Source: Gimesia chilikensis
Lineage (GTDB): Bacteria > Planctomycetota > Planctomycetia > Planctomycetales > Planctomycetaceae
Reading direction: 5' to 3'
NCBI RefSeq assembly: GCF_008329715.1
Contig: NZ_VTSR01000009.1
Location: 310,001-374,000 of the forward strand
Length of the DNA stretch: 64,000 nt
Position numbers and translations under genes: made by a program. Shown one piece after another: positions 26,323-35,413 of this stretch. Numbering within the stretch: the stretch's first letter is position 1; every line of letters begins with the position of its first letter. The notes under the pieces are model-generated. The model was not told the origin of the DNA. It saw only the letters and a program-made list of their open reading frames with translations, and made no database searches.

Positions 26323-28227
26323 ATGAATGAAACGACGAGAACATTGACCTTTGTGGGAATCGCCGTGGTTGCCTTAATTGCGGCGTTCGTAACCGATCGC
26401 GCCTCGCAACCGGTCGAGCTGACGGGTTATGAAAAGGTAGGCGAAGAATTCTATCCGGACTTCACGGATCCGACCCAGGCCAGAGCGCTGCGGGTGGTGA
26501 GCTACGATGAAGATTCCGCCACGCTGAAAGTCTTCAACGTCGACTACAAAAACGGTGCCTGGCGGATTCCGTCGCACCACGACTACCCGGCTGACGCCGA
26601 AGACGAACTGGCGGAAACCGCTACTTCGCTGGTAGGAGTGGTTCGCGGTGCCCTGGAAAGTCGGCGTAAAAGCGACCATGAACGGTTCGGCGTCATCGAT
26701 CCACTTGACGAATCGAACACCAACCTGCAGGGCCGCGGTCAGCGTCTGACACTGTCCAAAGAGGGTGGTGCCCCGCTGGTCGACTTTATCATCGGTAAAC
26801 AGGTGCCGGAACAACCCAATGAATACTACGTGCGAAAAGTCGACGAAGATTCGGTTTACCGGACCAAGCTCAACGTGGATCTCTCGTCTGATTTCTCGGA
26901 CTGGATCGAACCGGACCTGCTGAAGGTCGACCGGGATCGACTGGTGGAAATCATCGTGAATAAATACTCCATCGATGAAAAGAATCGTCGCCTGGTGGAC
27001 GAAGAACTTTCGACGCTGAAACGCAAGAACTCCAGTTCTCCCTGGGAACTCGAAGGTCTGAATACCGAAACTGAGAAACTGAATACCGCCGATGTCAACC
27101 AGATGATCAACACGCTGGTCGACCTCAAGATTCAGGGAATCCGTCCCAAGCCGGCAGCCATCGCTGCGGAGCTCAAGAAGTCGGGACAGCTGCAGCTGAA
27201 AAATGCACTCGACTTTGTCGACCTGCAGAGCAAAGGTTTCATCGTGGCCCAGACTGCGTCAGGCGGTCAGCAGCTGGTATCCAACGAAGGGGAAGTGATT
27301 GTGGTCACCAACCAGGGTGTGGTTTACTCGCTCTACTTCGGTGAAATCTTTACAGGCAGCACGCTGGATATCGAAGTCGGTAACGGCAGCAAAGAGAAGA
27401 ACGACAAAGCCCCGGCGAAAGACGCTGAAAAAGCAGATTCCAAAGAAAAGAAACCTGCAGACAAAACAGAGGAAGCGGTAGAGAAGCCTGGCAAAACCGA
27501 TGACAATGATGCCATGAAGACCAGCCGCTACCTGTTCGTAACGGTGACCTTCGATCCGTCCTTTATCGGCGATCCACCACAGAAGCCGACCAAACCGGAA
27601 AAGCCGGCTGAGACGAAAGAAAAAACGGACGGCGATAAACCGGCCGATGCGAAAGCAGCTGACAAGAAGGATGACAAAGCCGACGAGAAGAAGCCGGATC
27701 CGGAAGCAGAATATGCAGCCGCGATGAAGAAGTATGAGTCGGCTCTCAAAACCTACGAGAAGCAGTTGAAGGAGTACGACGAGAAGGTCATCAAGGGCCA
27801 GGAGCGCGTGCAGGAGCTGAATCAGCGGTTCGCAGACTGGTACTACGTGATTTCCGCCAACAGCTTCGAAAAGTTGCGGATGTCGCGGAAAGCCCTGGTC
27901 GAGCCGGCAGACAAGCCCGAAGAGGGTGCCGCCCAACCGGGAGCGGGTAATCCCGCTCTGGGAATTCCGGGCCTGAACCTTCCCGGCATGAAGGCTCCCG
28001 CTCAGCCAGGTGGGAAGCCTGCAGCGCCGAAACCGGCTCCGTCCGCGAAACCTGCTCCTTCTACGAAACCGGCTCCGGCGAAATCCGACAGCGAGAGTAA
28101 ACCGGCGCCTGCCAAAACGGAGGCGAAACCCAAGCCGGCTGCGGAAAAAACCTCCCCGAAGCAGCCGGAATCTGAGAAGAAAACTACCGATTCCAAGCCT
28201 CCCGAGAAGGCAGCTGGTTCTGAGTAA
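26323..28227 (+). CDS. DUF4340 domain protein
   Basis: A 634-residue protein with one N-terminal membrane anchor (RTLTFVGIAVVALIAAFVTD) and a DUF4340 outer domain, visible in the early region GYEKVGEEFYPDFTDPTQARALRV and in later parts such as GQRLTLSKEGG. The second half is interrupted by two Lys/Glu/Ala/Pro stretches, and the C-terminal ~90 residues are almost pure Pro/Ala/Lys/Ser. DUF4340 genes usually follow GldA/GldFG-type operons, as here, and probably encode an extracytoplasmic accessory. It is the last gene before a strong terminator. Confidence 0.88.
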   Translation: MNETTRTLTFVGIAVVALIAAFVTDRASQPVELTGYEKVGEEFYPDFTDPTQARALRVVSYDEDSATLKVFNVDYKNGAWRIPSHHDYPADAEDELAETATSLVGVVRGALESRRKSDHERFGVIDPLDESNTNLQGRGQRLTLSKEGGAPLVDFIIGKQVPEQPNEYYVRKVDEDSVYRTKLNVDLSSDFSDWIEPDLLKVDRDRLVEIIVNKYSIDEKNRRLVDEELSTLKRKNSSSPWELEGLNTETEKLNTADVNQMINTLVDLKIQGIRPKPAAIAAELKKSGQLQLKNALDFVDLQSKGFIVAQTASGGQQLVSNEGEVIVVTNQGVVYSLYFGEIFTGSTLDIEVGNGSKEKNDKAPAKDAEKADSKEKKPADKTEEAVEKPGKTDDNDAMKTSRYLFVTVTFDPSFIGDPPQKPTKPEKPAETKEKTDGDKPADAKAADKKDDKADEKKPDPEAEYAAAMKKYESALKTYEKQLKEYDEKVIKGQERVQELNQRFADWYYVISANSFEKLRMSRKALVEPADKPEEGAAQPGAGNPALGIPGLNLPGMKAPAQPGGKPAAPKPAPSAKPAPSTKPAPAKSDSESKPAPAKTEAKPKPAAEKTSPKQPESEKKTTDSKPPEKAAGSE

Positions 28228-28249
28228 TCGGCGGGACAACAGTCCATTC

Positions 28250-28307
28250 AGCCAAGCCTGAAGCGGTTCGTAATCGTGCCGAACCCGCTTCAGGCTTGGC
28301 TTTTTTT
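28250..28307 (+). terminator. Strong intrinsic terminator of the GldA-GldFG-DUF4340 operon
   Basis: About 20 bp of stem (28251-28270 with 28280-28300, one bulged C) and a 9-nt loop, followed by seven T residues. It starts 24 bp after the DUF4340 stop. Confidence 0.95.
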
Positions 28308-28540
28308 CGTGGCAGAGCCCAATTCTGTTCCGGTTAGGTAAACTTTACGGGCCATGTGCCTGACAAACCGGTATTTCCGGTCGAATCATTCATAGAAGTT
28401 CCTCATCTGATACCGATAAAGCACAGTGAACGATTTATAACGATTTTGTAAGTTGCTCACATTTTACGGGTCTATCAGTTATCAGTCACATAAGTATAGA
28501 TACCGAATCAGGTTACCTTACTTATGAAGGAGTCTATGAA

Positions 28541-29038
28541 ATGAAACGACTTCCCCAGAAGCTCCAGTGGGCCGTTGTTGGCTTTTCACTTGTCGTCGTG
28601 GTTGGCATCTGTATCGAGCTCTTGAAATCCGATTCAAAAGCCTCGAACGCGGAATCAGTCGCGGAAGAGATCAAGTGGCACCAGGACCTGGAAACGGCTC
28701 ACCAGGCCGCGATGAAAAGTAACAAGCCGGTATTCATCGTATTTGATGCCAGCTGGTGTACTTACTGCCGGAAACTGGAGAAAGATACCCTCTCCGATCC
28801 ACGGATGGCCCGCTACCTGAATCAGGCATTCGAGCCTGTACACCTCGATTTCGACAAAGATCGGGAAATCGCCGACACTCTGAAGGTGAAATCGATCCCC
28901 TGTACAGTCGTCCTGAGTGCGGAAGCAGACCTGCTGGCGCGTCAGGTGGGATATTCCAAAGTTCCCCGCTATCACGCGATGCTGGAAAAAGCCCGCAAAT
29001 TGCAGGCTGTGATTCGCCACATCGAGTACTCAAAATAA
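28541..29038 (+). CDS. Membrane-anchored thioredoxin-like protein
   Basis: A 165-residue protein with an N-terminal membrane anchor (about residues 8-27) and a thioredoxin fold whose active site is C73-T-Y-C76 in FDASWCTYCRKLEKD. The cis-Pro is in KSIPCTVVL. It most resembles the DsbD-gamma / thioredoxin_7 group that works outside the cytoplasmic membrane. The start is well supported by AAGGAG about 10 nt upstream. It stands alone between a terminator and the acidic-protein gene (71 bp). Confidence 0.9.
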   Translation: MKRLPQKLQWAVVGFSLVVVVGICIELLKSDSKASNAESVAEEIKWHQDLETAHQAAMKSNKPVFIVFDASWCTYCRKLEKDTLSDPRMARYLNQAFEPVHLDFDKDREIADTLKVKSIPCTVVLSAEADLLARQVGYSKVPRYHAMLEKARKLQAVIRHIEYSK

Positions 29039-29109
29039 GTCTGAATTCTGCTGATATCACTGATTCGCACATGGCGCAAATCTTGTAAAAGCAATAAAGA
29101 ACGTGTATT

Positions 29110-30564
29110 TTGCGCTGTATGAATAAAAGCAAAGAGCCTTTTGGCAAGAATCCGTCGGGCGAAGGCGACTCCTGGGAGTCCCTCGCAGGTGACCTGTTTG
29201 GAATTGATTTTGACCAGCAGGTCAAACCCGAGCCCGTCGATTTTGATGAAGATGATCTGCCCGAAGACGACGAGGCAGACGTTGAGGCTACCTCTGAGGA
29301 ACCGGAAACCCCGGCCCCTGCAGAGCCGTCGGCTGCTGCCGTCTCCCGTGTTCAGGAGGAGACGGATGATGACGATGATGAAAGCGGATTTGGTTCCGCC
29401 ATCTTCGATGACGACGACGACGATGAGCCCGAAGTACTCGCCTCTGATGACGAGGAAGACGACGAAGATGACGATGTCTTCGCTGAAGCTGACGACGAAG
29501 ATGAGGACGACGACGAAGATGAAGTGATCGCGTCCTTCGATGACGACGAAGAGGACGAGGAAGACGAGATCGAAGAAGATTTCGAACCCGCCGCCCAAGT
29601 CGCAGCCGAGTCTTCCGACGACGAAGATGATGACGAAGAAGACACTTACTGGGATGCTCTGGACGGCTGGGACTGGGACGAAGACGATTCCAAGTCAGCG
29701 AAGAGCCCCGCCGCCTCTGATGAAGAGGATGACGAAGACGAAGACGACGAAGAAGATGATGATGAAGCGGTTGCTGAAGCTGAGGAAGAAGTTCAGGAAA
29801 AACCGGCCCGCTCCCGTCGTTCGCGTAGTCGCAAAAAGAAAACCGCAGAAAATCCCCCTGCCACCGCACGGACAGACGAACGTCTGGACGACGACGATTC
29901 CTTCGGCTTCGGTCTGATTTCAGAAGAAATTTCCTTCGAAGTTGAGGAAGAAGACGAAGAGGATCTGGAGGACGAAGCCGTCGCCGAAGAAGAAGAGACG
30001 GTTGTTGCAGAAGAAGACTCCGAGGAAGAAGAAGCGGAAGAACCGAAGAAGCCCCGACGTCGTCGACGCCGGAGACGCTCACGTTCGCGTAAGAAAGAAG
30101 AAACTTCTGAAACCGCTGAGGATGAGGAAGAAACGGAAGACGAAGTTGAGGAACTGGAAGTCGACGATGAAGCCTCTGATGAAGAGGACGAAGAGGAGAC
30201 CGAACAGAAGCCGAAACGCTCGCGCCGCTCTCGTCGTCGCAAAAAGCCTGCTGCTGCAGAGTCTGACTCTGACGATGAAACAGACAGCTCCGAAGCACCG
30301 CGTCCCCGCAAGAAAGAGATCGAAAACAAATATCCCAACGTACCAAGTTGGGAAGAAGCCATCTCTTATCTGCTGAACCCCAAGCTGGTGAGCGGCAAGT
30401 CTTCCAGCCAGGACAAAGCCAAAGAGGCCAAAGAGGGAGACAGCAAAAAGTCAGATCCGGAAGCAGCTGACGATCAGAGCCGCCGACGTCCGAAACGGTC
30501 TTCGCGTCGTTCCTCCGGAAAACGGGGTGGCGGAAACCGGAAGCCGTCTCCGAAAAAATCCTAG
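29110..30564 (+). CDS. Extremely acidic low-complexity protein with Arg/Ser/Lys-rich patches
   Basis: A 484-residue protein. About the first 200 residues are mostly Asp and Glu, in long runs broken by short hydrophobic islands (YWDALDGWDWDED, SFGFGLISEEISFEVEEE). Three basic patches (RSRRSRSRKKK, PRRRRRRRRSRSRKKEE, RSRRSRRRKKP) punctuate it. A conserved-looking motif (KYPNVPSWEEAISYLLNPKLV, about 403-423) precedes a basic C-terminus. I recognise no enzyme domain. The mix of acidic tracts and RS/RG-like patches suggests an intrinsically disordered RNA- or DNA-binding protein. Codon choice alternates GAA/GAG/GAC/GAT freely, so it is not a simple microsatellite expansion. Confidence 0.75.
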   Translation: MRCMNKSKEPFGKNPSGEGDSWESLAGDLFGIDFDQQVKPEPVDFDEDDLPEDDEADVEATSEEPETPAPAEPSAAAVSRVQEETDDDDDESGFGSAIFDDDDDDEPEVLASDDEEDDEDDDVFAEADDEDEDDDEDEVIASFDDDEEDEEDEIEEDFEPAAQVAAESSDDEDDDEEDTYWDALDGWDWDEDDSKSAKSPAASDEEDDEDEDDEEDDDEAVAEAEEEVQEKPARSRRSRSRKKKTAENPPATARTDERLDDDDSFGFGLISEEISFEVEEEDEEDLEDEAVAEEEETVVAEEDSEEEEAEEPKKPRRRRRRRRSRSRKKEETSETAEDEEETEDEVEELEVDDEASDEEDEEETEQKPKRSRRSRRRKKPAAAESDSDDETDSSEAPRPRKKEIENKYPNVPSWEEAISYLLNPKLVSGKSSSQDKAKEAKEGDSKKSDPEAADDQSRRRPKRSSRRSSGKRGGGNRKPSPKKS

Positions 30565-30610
30565 TCGCCTGACAGGACGAGATCTTACCCCTAGATCGGA
30601 GTAAGCGGGC

Positions 30611-31468
30611 ATGGATACGGTTGCTGAAATCCCGGAACTGCGTCAGCGAGTACGAGCTGCCCGCCAGGGAGGTGCCGACATCGGTTTTGTGCCGACCATG
30701 GGTGCCCTGCATCAGGGACATGCCAGCCTCGTGGAAGCCGCACGAAAAGAGTGCGATTTCGTCGTGGTTTCAATCTTCGTGAATCCGACACAGTTCGGCC
30801 CGAATGAAGATTTCGACAAGTACCCGCGGACGCTGGCTGCAGACCTGGAGAAATGCCAGGCTGCGGGGGCGGACCTGGTCTGGACGCCGACCAAAGACAT
30901 GATGTATCCGGCTCACTTCTCAACGCATGTGGATGTGGAAACACTGACGGAGACTCTGGAGGGCGCAACCCGTCCGCATCACTTCCGTGGCGTCACGACC
31001 GTGGTCACCAAACTCCTGCTCAGCTGCCTGCCCGACAAAGCCTATTTCGGGGCGAAAGATTATCAGCAGCAGGCCATCGTAAGGCGGATGTGTCTCGATT
31101 TGAATCTTCCGGTGGAAATTGTCACGTGCCCTATCATCCGGGACGCAGATGGTCTGGCGCTGAGCAGTCGCAATGCTTATCTCTCAGCAGAAGAACGGGC
31201 ATCGGGCTTGTCCCTTTCTCGAGCGCTGGCACTGGCTGAGGAGCGAATCGCCTCTGGTGAGACGGATCTCGAGCGCATCAAAACAGAAATGCGGGAGCTG
31301 CTGTCGGGAACGCCGCTGATCAAACTCGATTACGCGACGATCGCTGATCCAGATACCCTGGAAGAGCTCTCAACCGCGCAAAGCCGGATGGTCGCGTTGA
31401 TCGCCGCCTGGTCCGGTTCCACACGATTGATCGATAATCGTGAGCTGACGGCTGATTCACAGGCTTGA
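30611..31468 (+). CDS. panC: Pantothenate synthetase
   Basis: A 285-residue protein close to the usual length. It has the nucleotide motif PTMGALHQGHASLV (HxGH), FVNPTQFGPNEDF, the pantoate site GVTTVVTKLL, KDYQQ and the KMSKS-like LSSRNAYLS. It ligates pantoate and beta-alanine with ATP, the last step to vitamin B5. It follows the acidic-protein gene by 46 bp with GGAG before the ATG. Confidence 0.97.
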   Translation: MDTVAEIPELRQRVRAARQGGADIGFVPTMGALHQGHASLVEAARKECDFVVVSIFVNPTQFGPNEDFDKYPRTLAADLEKCQAAGADLVWTPTKDMMYPAHFSTHVDVETLTETLEGATRPHHFRGVTTVVTKLLLSCLPDKAYFGAKDYQQQAIVRRMCLDLNLPVEIVTCPIIRDADGLALSSRNAYLSAEERASGLSLSRALALAEERIASGETDLERIKTEMRELLSGTPLIKLDYATIADPDTLEELSTAQSRMVALIAAWSGSTRLIDNRELTADSQA

Positions 31469-31614
31469 ATCACGTCGCTCTCACGAATTGATATTGACGT
31501 AAGCTACTGAAAAGTAAGAAGATACCATCTCAGCGTTGATCGAATTTGTGCAAAACTGCGGTTTTCTGTGAACCGCGGGAACTTCTTTGAGCCTGGTTTC
31601 GTCTCTCTATTACT

Positions 31615-32238
31615 GTGACCAACAATGATCAATACCTGATTCAAGAGTGTTTGGCAGGTCGTACTGAGGCGTTTGATCAGCTGGTTCTAAAATATCAGGA
31701 CCGTCTGTATCGAACACTGGTGCGGATTCTGGGCTCCAGCGACGATGCGCGCGACGCCGCCCAGGAAGGCTTTACCCAGGCATTTTTCAAGTTGAACACA
31801 TTCCGGGGAACAGCCGCCTTTTACTCCTGGCTGTTCCGCATCGCTTTTAATGCAGCGATTACCCAGAAACGAAAACAGAAACGATCCGCCACCCCCATTG
31901 ATCCGCAGGAAAACCAGTCAGGTCAATGGCTGGAAGATCCTCACCCCGACCAACACCCTCCCGACGTGGCAGAACGCACCGAGCGCAAACAGATCGTCCA
32001 CCAGGCGTTGAATGAATTACAGGAAGAATACCGGACCCCGCTGATTCTGCGGGAGCTGGAAGGTTTGTCATACGGAGAAATCGCAGAGCTCACGGACGTT
32101 CCACTGGGAACGGTCCGCAGCCGCATTTTTAGAGGAAGGAATGAACTGAAACAGAAACTGAACGCGTTGTTCCAGGAGGCACCCCTGGCCCGTGTTTCCG
32201 AGTCTGACCACGAGTCATCAATAAGTGAATCAAAATGA
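31615..32238 (+). CDS. ECF-type RNA polymerase sigma factor (RpoE-like)
   Basis: About 207 residues from GTG 31615. Region 2 (FDQLVLKYQDRLYRTLVRILGSSDDARDAAQEGFTQAFFKL...SWLFRIAFNAAITQKRKQ) and region 4 (EYRTPLILRELEGLSYGEIAELTDVPLGTVRSRIFRGRNEL) are clear. It overlaps the next gene by 4 bp (ATGA 32235-32238), the usual coupling to an anti-sigma factor. The target regulon is unknown. Confidence 0.93.
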   Translation: MTNNDQYLIQECLAGRTEAFDQLVLKYQDRLYRTLVRILGSSDDARDAAQEGFTQAFFKLNTFRGTAAFYSWLFRIAFNAAITQKRKQKRSATPIDPQENQSGQWLEDPHPDQHPPDVAERTERKQIVHQALNELQEEYRTPLILRELEGLSYGEIAELTDVPLGTVRSRIFRGRNELKQKLNALFQEAPLARVSESDHESSISESK

Positions 32239-33869
32239 GTAGTCCATCATCTAACGAAAACCTGTCCGCCTACTTCGACCGGGAGTCCTCTGACGAGGAA
32301 AGCCGGGAGTTGGAGTCGCTGCTGGAAGAGTCAGCGGCAGCGCGACAGGAACTGCACGAGTTCGGTGAGATCTCCCGGTTGATCCAGGAGACAGCGACGG
32401 AATCTGCGCCCCCCGAACTGGCGCCCTCGATCCGCAAACGGATCGAACAGGAAACCCTGTTGAACTCCACTCCAGCTACACCCGCGACGGCTCCGGCCCC
32501 GTCTGGTCCTTCGATGCTGCGTTACCGGATTGCGGTCGCTATCAGTACCTGTTCTTCTCTGGCAGCCTTGGTCTTATTTGTTTTACTGCTGAATATTCCA
32601 GAGCCGAACGCAGGTACCAGCTGGCAGATGCCCTCTACCGATCAACAGACAACACTAATGAGTCAGGCCGAACCCGCTCCCGAATCAGATGTCGCGCTGC
32701 GGGAAGGTGAGCAGATGGACGCGTTTCATAACAGTTTCAGTTACCAGGGCAAACCGGTCGCAGACCTGAAAATGAAAACGGCGGCAGCTCCCCCTGAAAA
32801 TGCGCCGTCTGTCTCCCTGCGGATGTCAGCCCCTGCCGCTGCAAAAAGCGAGCTGGCGCAAGGACAACCGGGGGTGGGCGGGGCTGGTCTGGCCCGTAAA
32901 GAGACGGCCGACTTTGCGATTAAAAACACGTTTGCAGAGCAGAAAGTCATGCAACGCATGGCGGAAGTCCAAGCCCAGAATCGTCTCACGTTTCCGACAA
33001 TTCCTCCGATGACAGGTCTGCCCTCACATATTCCCATGGATGCGATTCGTATTGGCGACGTCTTGCCTTACTTCCAGGATATCAATGGCAAGGTTGCGGT
33101 GATCGAAGTACGTGTGGTCGATGTGAAACAGGCACTGGGCACCATGGAACTGCTGTTGAGCAAGAATAACATTCCGGTCAATCAGAAAAAACAGTCCGAA
33201 GTGGAACGTCAGCTGAATCGCCTGAATTCCCAGAACGGTAACAGCGCCGGTGAAAAGAAGACGGAACCGGCTCAAGAGGATGAACTGTTCGCGGTCTTCG
33301 TGGAAGCCTCCGATACACAGGTGGCCTCGGCGCTGAATGATTTACAGAAAGATCTGAATCAGAGTCAGTTGCTGGGCCTGTCCCTGCAGCCGGCCATTGA
33401 TGAATCTTCACTGACGGAAAGCGTCAAAGACCTGCCACGTCTGCTGGCAGAAAACACGGCTGTCGAAGCTGACACCCCCTTCCAGGCGGGGGACAATCAA
33501 AAGCAGGATAGCAAAGTCAGCGACGGAGCTTCTGCTAACGATGGTCTGGCGCGTTCGAACGAAAATACAGGTTACCAGACCCGCTATCGGATGCAGGTAC
33601 CTCCCGAACAGCTTACACGCCGCGCAAGAGAGTACAAACAAGCGACGCCACTCCCGACACTGAGCCAGGCCAGGTCTGCTTCACCCGAGGCCCCCCTGGT
33701 CGCTTCCAAGCCGAACCAGGGTCTGCTGCCGTACGCTGCTGATCAGAAACTGACAACGAACCAGCGATCTGCTGGCGGGGATAAACCCCCGGTCAGAGTG
33801 CTGTTTGTGTTTAAGAACAGTCAGAGCCAGACACCAGCTGTGCCTCCCGCTCCCCCGGCGTCCCGCTGA
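32235..33869 (+). CDS. Membrane anti-sigma factor with a long extracytoplasmic part
   Basis: A 544-residue protein. The N-terminus (ENLSAYFDRESSDEESRELESLL) is the RseA-type anti-sigma helical domain without zinc ligands. A membrane segment lies at about residues 95-120. The outer ~420 residues are rich in Ala/Gln/Ser/Pro and contain a conserved-looking segment at about 265-320 (MDAIRIGDVLPYFQDINGKVAVIEVRVVDVKQ). Translation is coupled to the ECF sigma gene. The large periplasmic part is far longer than in RseA (216 residues), as is common in planctomycete anti-sigma factors. It may hold the sensing function. Confidence 0.85.
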   Translation: MSSPSSNENLSAYFDRESSDEESRELESLLEESAAARQELHEFGEISRLIQETATESAPPELAPSIRKRIEQETLLNSTPATPATAPAPSGPSMLRYRIAVAISTCSSLAALVLFVLLLNIPEPNAGTSWQMPSTDQQTTLMSQAEPAPESDVALREGEQMDAFHNSFSYQGKPVADLKMKTAAAPPENAPSVSLRMSAPAAAKSELAQGQPGVGGAGLARKETADFAIKNTFAEQKVMQRMAEVQAQNRLTFPTIPPMTGLPSHIPMDAIRIGDVLPYFQDINGKVAVIEVRVVDVKQALGTMELLLSKNNIPVNQKKQSEVERQLNRLNSQNGNSAGEKKTEPAQEDELFAVFVEASDTQVASALNDLQKDLNQSQLLGLSLQPAIDESSLTESVKDLPRLLAENTAVEADTPFQAGDNQKQDSKVSDGASANDGLARSNENTGYQTRYRMQVPPEQLTRRAREYKQATPLPTLSQARSASPEAPLVASKPNQGLLPYAADQKLTTNQRSAGGDKPPVRVLFVFKNSQSQTPAVPPAPPASR

Positions 33870-33926
33870 GGGGAACACCGGGAGGGAGGTGATTTAGCTC
33901 TAAAACCGTCTGATGGGGCAACCGTC

Positions 33927-34973
33927 TTATTTGGCCTTCTGTGGTCCGACGTGTCCCTTGGTCTTGGTCTGAATGCGAACCAGGTACGTATCTGCGGTGA
34001 GGTAGAGGACTGAACCGTCATTACCCCAGGCACAGTTGGCGGTCCGTTCGCCGGTGCTGATGCGTCCCAGCAAATCACCTTCGGGACTGAAGATATAACA
34101 GCCCCCTGGTCCGGTAGCGAAGACGTTGCCTTTGAGGTCGGTCTTCAGACCATCGGGCAGTCCGGGCAGCTTGCCGACATTTTCGGTGACATCACCGAAG
34201 ACCTTGCTCTGCCCCAGTGTCCCATCCTTATTGACGGGGAATGCTTTCCACAGCGCGGCTTCAGGATCGGACTGTGCGACGTACAGTGTTTTTTCATCCG
34301 GTGAGAAGGCGATGCCGTTGGGGCGGGTCATCTCTTTCGTGAGCAGAGTCAGGGTTCCGTCAGTCGCCAGACGGTAGACGCCACAGAAGTCGAGTTCGCG
34401 ACGGGGATCGTTATAACGATCGGGCAGACCGTACGGGGGATCGGTGAAGTAGAAATCCCCATTGGATTTGAATGTACCATCGTTGGGGCTGTTGAGGCGT
34501 TTGCCCATGTAGTTGTCGACCATCGTCCGCTTGCCCCCCTCTTTGGTGAGGACGGAAATCCGCCGATCGCCATGCTCACAGGAGACCAGTCGTCCCTGGG
34601 GATCCAGGATCAGACCATTGCAGCCAGGCTCGCCTCCGTAGGGAGCGACTCCAGTGTAACCCGAGGGTTTCATGAACAGAGACGCACCAGTTCCCTCTTT
34701 CCATTTCATGACTGAGTTGCGGGGAATATCGGAAAAGAGCAGATAACCGTCTTTCGCATCTCCAACCCAGACAGGACCTTCGGACCAATCGAAGCCGGAG
34801 GAGAGAACCTCAATCTTCGCATCCTTGTCTATCAGTTGATCGAGACGTGGATCGATGCGAATGACTTCGCCCAGTGTGGGGTAATTGGTCGAGTCCTGCG
34901 CGTGCCCTTGGGAGGGGGCGAGGCAGAGGAGACTTGAGACCAGTAGCAGACAGGAGAGTGGAATGGTTTTCAT
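33927..34973 (-). CDS. Exported SMP-30/gluconolactonase-like protein
   Basis: A 348-residue protein with a signal peptide (IPLSCLLLVSSLLCLAPSQGHA) and a six-bladed propeller of the SMP-30 / gluconolactonase family. Typical segments are GFDWSEGPVWV, NGLILDPQGRLVSCEHGDRRI, LNSPNDGTFKSNGDFYFTDPPYG and PNGIAFSPDEKTLYVAQSD, with the metal-site Glu, Asn and Asp in the expected places. It probably opens a sugar lactone outside the cytoplasm. Planctomycetes have many such proteins. It converges with the anti-sigma gene. Confidence 0.88.
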   Translation of the reverse strand: MKTIPLSCLLLVSSLLCLAPSQGHAQDSTNYPTLGEVIRIDPRLDQLIDKDAKIEVLSSGFDWSEGPVWVGDAKDGYLLFSDIPRNSVMKWKEGTGASLFMKPSGYTGVAPYGGEPGCNGLILDPQGRLVSCEHGDRRISVLTKEGGKRTMVDNYMGKRLNSPNDGTFKSNGDFYFTDPPYGLPDRYNDPRRELDFCGVYRLATDGTLTLLTKEMTRPNGIAFSPDEKTLYVAQSDPEAALWKAFPVNKDGTLGQSKVFGDVTENVGKLPGLPDGLKTDLKGNVFATGPGGCYIFSPEGDLLGRISTGERTANCAWGNDGSVLYLTADTYLVRIQTKTKGHVGPQKAK

Positions 34974-35218
34974 GCGCTTTTTTCCCTGTTTTGTAAGTCT
35001 ATGAGATCAAGTGAATTCATCGGGGAATATTGAAGTATCAATTCTACAGATTGTGTGCAGGAGATGCACGTATCGAGGAAATATTCTTGAATCAGGGGCT
35101 TGGAATACTTGCATCCCGAAAGGTGCTTCGATAACGTAGGCTCAGAACCGATTCGGGTCCCTGAAGACTTTTCAGCAGCCTGAAAACCGATTAAAATCAG
35201 TCTGAATAAGACATATAT

Positions 35219-35293
35219 GGTGGGTATAGCTCAGTTGGTTAGAGCGCCGGATTGTGATTCCGGAGGTCGCGGGTTCGAACCCCGTTACTCACC
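35219..35293 (+). tRNA. tRNA-His (GTG)
   Basis: A complete cloverleaf. The acceptor stem GTGGGTA (35220-35226) pairs with TACTCAC (35286-35292). The anticodon loop is TTGTGAT in a 5-bp stem (anticodon GTG), and the T loop is TTCGAAC. G at 35219 opposite the discriminator C at 35293 is the special G-1 pair of tRNA-His. CCA is not encoded. A T-rich stretch follows at 35295. Confidence 0.97.
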
Positions 35294-35413
35294 CTTTTTT
35301 CTCTCTTGAGGCCCCTTCAGCGACGTGATCAGACAGTCGCGGCTCCGCCTCTTCTGTTCCCTGCAGATGGAACAGTTCTCCCGTGATGTTGCGATAACAG
35401 CCAGCGCCTCGAT

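Noticed and set aside
29288-30721. Minus-strand open frame (477 aa) opposite the acidic protein
   Set aside because: Its Arg/Leu/His-rich composition is just the antisense of GAA/GAC/GAT runs. The plus-strand frame has a start context and a following operon-like spacing to panC.
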